Assembly (NCBI RefSeq): GCF_000416235.1
Contig: NZ_ATLO01000042.1
Span: forward strand, 408,850 to 472,849
Direction of reading: 5' to 3'
Length of the DNA: 64,000 bases
Source of the DNA: Pseudomonas sp. CFII64
GTDB lineage: Bacteria > Pseudomonadota > Gammaproteobacteria > Pseudomonadales > Pseudomonadaceae
This document shows, piece by piece, positions 59,831-64,000 of the stretch (position 1 is the stretch's first letter; each line of letters starts with the position of its first letter). The translations under genes were made by a program, and so were the position numbers. The notes under the pieces are model-generated. The model made no database searches and was not told where the DNA came from. It worked only from the letters and a program-made list of their open reading frames with translations.

Positions 59831-60308
59831 AGACACCCTGGCGCATCGGCTGATCGAGCTGACCCAGGGCGGCTTGCCGCTGGTGGACGATCCGTGGGCC
59901 TGGCTCGCCGAGCAGTTGCAGCTCAGCGTCGAATCCACTCTGGACCTGTTGAAACGATTGCAGGCTGAGGGCGCGATCCGGCGTATCGCCGCTGTGCCCA
60001 ATCACTATCGCCTGGGCTATCGCCACAACGGCATGACTGTCTGGGATGTGTGCGATGCAGACATGCCGCGCCTCGGCGCGCTGATCGGCGCGCAACCTTT
60101 TGTCAGCCACTGTTACCGACGTCCGCGCCGAACCGCGTGGCGCTACAACCTGTTTGCCATGGTCCACGGGCGCAGCCGGGAGGAAATCGACCGCTATCGC
60201 GAACACCTGCGCTATTTGCTGGGCGATGCCTGCGCCGCCGACGAAATGCTGGTGAGCAGTCGCATCCTGAAAAAAACCGGTTTGCGCCTGCCCGCCGCTT
60301 CGCGCTGA
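59805..60308 (+). CDS. nirH: Sirohaem decarboxylase subunit NirH
   Basis: The 167-residue protein is like NirL (CYRRPRRTAWRYNLFAMVHG). With NirG it completes the four-subunit decarboxylase set (D, L, G, H), here all present as separate genes rather than fused as in some species. It ends 26 bases before nirJ. Confidence 0.92.
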   Translation: MSVCISRSEDTLAHRLIELTQGGLPLVDDPWAWLAEQLQLSVESTLDLLKRLQAEGAIRRIAAVPNHYRLGYRHNGMTVWDVCDADMPRLGALIGAQPFVSHCYRRPRRTAWRYNLFAMVHGRSREEIDRYREHLRYLLGDACAADEMLVSSRILKKTGLRLPAASR

Positions 60309-60334
60309 ATGCGCGCCGATTCAAGGAGAGTTGC

Positions 60335-61513
60335 ATGTTGAGGATCAGCCAATACCTGCGTGCGCTGGCCGGCCAGGCGTCCGCGCCCAGAACCAGCCCA
60401 CCGGGCAGCAATCGACCGCCGGTGGTGATCTGGAACCTGCTCAGACGCTGCAACCTGACCTGCAAACACTGCTACGCCACGTCCGCCGACAGCGTGTTTC
60501 GCGACGAACTGGACACACCCGCCGCACTCCGCGTGATCGACGACCTGCACGACGCCGGGGTGAAAGTATTGATTCTGTCTGGCGGTGAGCCCTTGCTGCG
60601 CGACGATCTGTTTGTGCTTAGCGCTTACGCCCAGGCCAAGGGTTTCTATGTGGCCTTGTCCACCAACGGCACGTTGATCAACAAGCAGAACATCGCGCAA
60701 GTCCACGCGGCGAACTTCGATTATGTCGGGATCAGCATCGATGGGCTCCAAGCGACACATGACGCCTTCCGGCAACTGAAGGGCAGTTTTGCCAGTTCCG
60801 TTGCGGCGATCAGGCTCTGTCGCGAACACGGCATTCGCGTCGGCCTGCGCACCACGCTGACCCAGGAAAACCATACGCAGCTGCCGCAACTGCTGGCGTT
60901 GATGCACGAGTACGACGTGCAGAAGTTTTATCTGTCGCACCTCAACTACAGCGGTCGAGGCAAACGCAGCCGCAAACTCGACGCCCGGCAGCAGATGAGC
61001 CGCGAGGCGATGACGCTGCTTTTCGAACAGGCCTGGGAAGACGTCGTCCAGGGCCGTGACAGCGATTTTGTCAGCGGCAACAACGATGCCGACGCGATTC
61101 TCTTGCTGCAATGGGTGGGTGTGCATCTGCCCGAACATTACCCGCGCCTGGAACAGATGCTCCGTGCCTGGGGCGGCAATGCCTCCGGCAGCGGCATCGC
61201 CAACATTGATAACACCGGCGAAGTACACCCGGACACCTACTGGTGGCAGCACTCGGTGGGCAATGTCCGGCACACGCCGTTTCGCACACTCTGGCTGGAT
61301 CAGCCAGACGCCCTGCTGTTACGCCTGCGTGAGCATCCCCGCGCCATTGGCGGTCGCTGCACGCACTGCCGCTGGCTGCACATCTGCAATGGCAATACCC
61401 GCACGCGCGCCTGGGCCGAAGGTGATCTCTGGGGCCACGACCCCGGCTGCCACCTCAGCGATGAGGAAATCGGTGCGCCGCCCATAACAACCATCGCCTG
61501 CGTCGCACACTGA
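60335..61513 (+). CDS. nirJ: Radical SAM enzyme NirJ of haem d1 synthesis
   Basis: The start at 60335 after AAGGAGAG gives 392 residues. The radical SAM cluster motif CNLTCKHC has Cys39, Cys43 and Cys46; a C-terminal CTHCRWLHIC with a further Cys suggests a second Fe-S cluster, as in SPASM-type enzymes. NirJ replaces two propionate chains by oxo groups on didecarboxysirohaem. Confidence 0.94.
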   Translation: MLRISQYLRALAGQASAPRTSPPGSNRPPVVIWNLLRRCNLTCKHCYATSADSVFRDELDTPAALRVIDDLHDAGVKVLILSGGEPLLRDDLFVLSAYAQAKGFYVALSTNGTLINKQNIAQVHAANFDYVGISIDGLQATHDAFRQLKGSFASSVAAIRLCREHGIRVGLRTTLTQENHTQLPQLLALMHEYDVQKFYLSHLNYSGRGKRSRKLDARQQMSREAMTLLFEQAWEDVVQGRDSDFVSGNNDADAILLLQWVGVHLPEHYPRLEQMLRAWGGNASGSGIANIDNTGEVHPDTYWWQHSVGNVRHTPFRTLWLDQPDALLLRLREHPRAIGGRCTHCRWLHICNGNTRTRAWAEGDLWGHDPGCHLSDEEIGAPPITTIACVAH

Positions 61514-61583
61514 GTCGCCCGTCCGGCAAACCAGCTGACAAAGGCTGGGGCCGGTCAACCTGATGAAGCACCAAGGACGTACC

Positions 61584-62423
61584 ATGTCTCCATCGACCGC
61601 TATACCGGCCACACTTGAGTCCCCGTTCAGACCGGGCGAAGTCGCTCTGGTAGGCGCAGGCCCCGGCGATCCCCGCCTGCTGACCCTGCGCGCCTGGAGC
61701 CTGTTGATGCAGGCCGACGCGGTGGTCTACGACCGCCTGATCAGCCCTGAACTGCTGACCTTGATCCCCCTCACCTGCGCCCGGCATTACGTCGGCAAGG
61801 CCAGCGGTTACCACAGCCTGCCCCAGGACAGAATCAACCAATTGCTCGCTGACCTCGCCGATCAAGGGCTGCGTGTGGTTCGCCTGAAGGGCGGCGACCC
61901 GTTCATTTTTGGTCGCGGCGCCGAGGAGCTGGAATATCTGCTGCAGCGTAACGTTGACTGCCAGGTGGTCCCCGGCATCACCGCTGCATCCGGCTGCAGC
62001 GCTTACGCCGGTATCCCGCTGACCCACCGGGATCTGGTCAACTCCTGCCGATTCATCACCGGCCACTTGCAACATGACGGCGAATTGAAACTGCCTTGGG
62101 GCGACCTGACCGACAGCAACCAGACGCTGGTGTTTTACATGGGCTTGTCCAATCTGGACATTATCGCCCGGCGCTTGATCGAAGCCGGGCTGGCGGCTGA
62201 CACACCGGTCGCGCTGATCAGCAACGGCACCCGGCCCGACCAGCATGTGGTCCGTGGCTTGCTGCACCAACTGCCGGGCCTGGCGCTGGATTGCCCGTCG
62301 GGTACGCCGACGCTGACGGTGATCGGCCAAGTGGTCAATCTATTCGCCGCACAGAAAATGGACTATCCCGCACGGTTTTATCCCGTTGCAGCACTGCAAC
62401 CGCGCGGCAAGGTGATGTCATGA
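61584..62423 (+). CDS. nirE: Uroporphyrinogen-III C-methyltransferase NirE
   Basis: The start at 61584 after AAGGACG gives 279 residues. SUMT motifs are complete: VGAGPGDPRLLTLRA, RLKGGDPFIFGRGAEE, VPGITAASGCSAYAGIP. NirE makes precorrin-2, the first committed step of haem d1 synthesis. It is coupled to nirN by ATGA. Confidence 0.95.
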   Translation: MSPSTAIPATLESPFRPGEVALVGAGPGDPRLLTLRAWSLLMQADAVVYDRLISPELLTLIPLTCARHYVGKASGYHSLPQDRINQLLADLADQGLRVVRLKGGDPFIFGRGAEELEYLLQRNVDCQVVPGITAASGCSAYAGIPLTHRDLVNSCRFITGHLQHDGELKLPWGDLTDSNQTLVFYMGLSNLDIIARRLIEAGLAADTPVALISNGTRPDQHVVRGLLHQLPGLALDCPSGTPTLTVIGQVVNLFAAQKMDYPARFYPVAALQPRGKVMS

Positions 62424-63925
62424 AACGCCGGATGCTGGTCTCGCTGCTTTGGCTCGGATCGGCCCATGTCGGCGCAGCGATTGCGGCCACCGATACGGCC
62501 CTTGAACAGGCCGCCGGCAGCTACCAGACGCATTGCCAGAGCTGCCACGGCACCAATCGTTTCGGCGGCACGGGGCCAGCGTTGCTGCCCGAAAGCCTGA
62601 GCCGGATCAAACCCGACGAAATCCGCAACGTGATCCGCAACGGTCGCACCGCGAGCCAGATGGCCGGATATGCCAAGGCGCTCAATCCGGCACAGATTGA
62701 TGCACTGGCGAACTACCTTCAGCAACCACCTGCTTCCCTGCCCAGTTGGGACAACGACGACATTCGTCGCAGTCACACGATACTTGCCGATCTCGGCAAA
62801 TTGCCCGACACACCCCAGCATGACGCCGATCCACTGAACCTGTTCGTGGTGGTGGAATCCGGGGATCACCACCTCGACATCCTCGACGGTGATCGTTTCG
62901 AGGTGCTGGCGCGGTTCACTACCCACTTTGCGGTGCACGGCGGGCCGAAGTTCTCGCCGGACGGCCGCTTCGTCTACGTCGCCTCGCGCGATGGCTGGGT
63001 CAGCCTTTACGATCTGCATAACCTGAAACTGATCGCCGAGGTCCGTGCCGGGCTCAATACCCGCAACCTGGCGGTGAGCAAGGACGGTCGATGGGTGCTG
63101 GTGGGCAATTATCTACCCGGCAACCTTGTGGTGCTCGATGCCCGCGATCTGTCGCTGGTCAAAACCATTCCCGCAATCGGCCAGGACAGGAGCGCGTCGA
63201 GGGTCAGCGCGGTCTACACCGCCCCGCCCCGTGACAGTTTCATCGTGGCGCTCAAGGACGTGAAGGAAGTCTGGGAACTGTCGACTGCCGGCACACCGGA
63301 CTTCGAGCCACGACGCATCCAGGCCGAGGACGTGCTGGATGACTTTTCCTTTTCACCGGACTACCGGCAACTGCTGGCCACTTCGCGCAAGGCCAAAGGC
63401 GGTCAGGTAATTGATCTCGACAGTGGCAAGATCGTCACCGACATACCATTGCCGGGCATGCCGCATCTGGGGTCCGGAACCTATTGGCAGCGCAACGGCC
63501 AGTGGGTATTCGCCACGCCGAACATCAGCAAGGGACTGATTTCTATCATCGACTTCAAGACCTGGACGCTGATCAAGGAAATTCCAACGCTGGGCCCGGG
63601 TTTCTTCATGCGCAGTCACGTCAACTCGCGGTATGCCTGGACCGACGTGATGCTCGGGCCTGACAACGAGGCGATTCACCTGATTGATAAACAGACCCTG
63701 GAAATCGTCCGAACCTTGCGCCCAGTGCCCGGCAAGACGGCCGCCCACGTCGAATTCACCCATGATGGCCGCTACCTGCTGCTGAGTATCTGGGCTACCG
63801 ACGGCGCGTTGATTGTTTATGACAGTCATACGCTCGAGGAGATAAAGCGCATCCCGATGAACAAGCCGTCGGGCAAGTACAACGTGGGTAACAAGATTGA
63901 ATTTGTGGAGGGGACTTCGCATTAG
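62420..63925 (+). CDS. nirN: Cytochrome NirN, haem d1 dehydrogenase
   Basis: The start at 62420 gives 501 residues: signal peptide (~22), a cytochrome c domain with CQSCH (39-43), and a d1-type propeller similar to NirS. NirN performs the last step, oxidising dihydro-d1 and handing d1 to NirS. It is the last gene of the nir operon. No terminator hairpin is seen before the repeat that follows. Confidence 0.94.
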   Translation: MKRRMLVSLLWLGSAHVGAAIAATDTALEQAAGSYQTHCQSCHGTNRFGGTGPALLPESLSRIKPDEIRNVIRNGRTASQMAGYAKALNPAQIDALANYLQQPPASLPSWDNDDIRRSHTILADLGKLPDTPQHDADPLNLFVVVESGDHHLDILDGDRFEVLARFTTHFAVHGGPKFSPDGRFVYVASRDGWVSLYDLHNLKLIAEVRAGLNTRNLAVSKDGRWVLVGNYLPGNLVVLDARDLSLVKTIPAIGQDRSASRVSAVYTAPPRDSFIVALKDVKEVWELSTAGTPDFEPRRIQAEDVLDDFSFSPDYRQLLATSRKAKGGQVIDLDSGKIVTDIPLPGMPHLGSGTYWQRNGQWVFATPNISKGLISIIDFKTWTLIKEIPTLGPGFFMRSHVNSRYAWTDVMLGPDNEAIHLIDKQTLEIVRTLRPVPGKTAAHVEFTHDGRYLLLSIWATDGALIVYDSHTLEEIKRIPMNKPSGKYNVGNKIEFVEGTSH

Positions 63926-63939
63926 GTTTTGGGGTTGTT

Positions 63940-64000
63940 GATTGGGGACATATCCGTTGCTGCGGTAATGGCCACTTAGGGTTGCGCTTTTACAGCGCCT
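63940..64000. repeat. Long structured intergenic repeat, copy B (start only, inverted)
   Basis: The last ~60 bases match the reverse complement of 7261-7310 (ACATATCC, CTGCGGTAA, GGC-ACTTA-GGTT). The copy runs out of the window. It follows the nirN stop by 15 bases. Confidence 0.7.

Noticed and set aside
1..64000. Prophage, integron, CRISPR or toxin-antitoxin content
   Set aside because: No integrase, transposase, spacer array or recognisable toxin-antitoxin pair was found; repeats are of the REP and long intergenic type.

Overview
The window looks like chromosome from a fluorescent Pseudomonas (P. fluorescens group). It is GC-rich and dense with genes. It carries two short palindromic repeat families typical of that group, and its denitrification genes follow the same order as in P. 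aeruginosa. No rRNA, tRNA, CRISPR array, transposase or phage gene was recognised.

Layout. Positions 1-7,000 hold accessory metabolism: a partial Tat-exported amidohydrolase with an ABM-domain membrane protein and a DoxX protein, a LysR regulator, an OprD-type porin, an AraC regulator divergent from a haloperoxidase-like hydrolase, and an HD-like protein whose HD pair reads His-Arg. Positions 7,020-7,405 are repeats. Positions 7,440-15,677 are a signalling block: an 1848-residue kinase-like/ATPase/histidine kinase, a lone receiver, a FixJ-type regulator and a shortened winged-helix ATPase regulator. Positions 16,088-19,242 hold an MFS transporter, an AraC regulator and a secreted metallo-beta-lactamase-fold enzyme. 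Positions 19,461-24,269 are rutR and the divergent rutABCDF pyrimidine operon, with an NtrC-like site, a RutR operator and a sigma-54 promoter. Three small hypothetical genes follow.

Positions 25,431-38,086 are the least explained part and the best candidate for an undescribed system. A DUF1185 protein, an alpha/beta hydrolase, an aldehyde dehydrogenase, two paralogous flavin reductases, a RibBX-like flavin biosynthesis protein, a DUF1330 protein, a PotFGHI-type ABC importer and a luciferase-like monooxygenase lie in four transcription units. Each unit is preceded by a copy or near copy of ATGGTATACCAT. An FCD-type GntR regulator is encoded in the middle. The picture is one regulon that imports a small (probably nitrogenous) compound and oxidises it with a two-component flavin monooxygenase while also raising flavin supply. 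The substrate cannot be read from the sequence.

Positions 38,446-63,925 are an anaerobic-respiration island: ubiUVT (oxygen-independent ubiquinone synthesis), moeA and moaB (molybdenum cofactor), pdxH, norR divergent from an Fe-S repair gene of the RIC family, nnrS, dnr and dnrP, norCBD, norEF, nirQ, and nirSMCFDLGHJEN. FNR-type boxes (TTGAT-N4-ATCAA) precede ubiU, norC and nirS/nirQ, with weaker ones before the RIC gene and nnrS. This suggests joint control by Anr/Dnr. The RIC gene also has three NorR half-site patterns and a sigma-54 promoter. Nitrate and nitrous oxide reductase genes are not in this window. The last 60 bases begin a second, inverted copy of the long repeat seen at 7,020-7,316.
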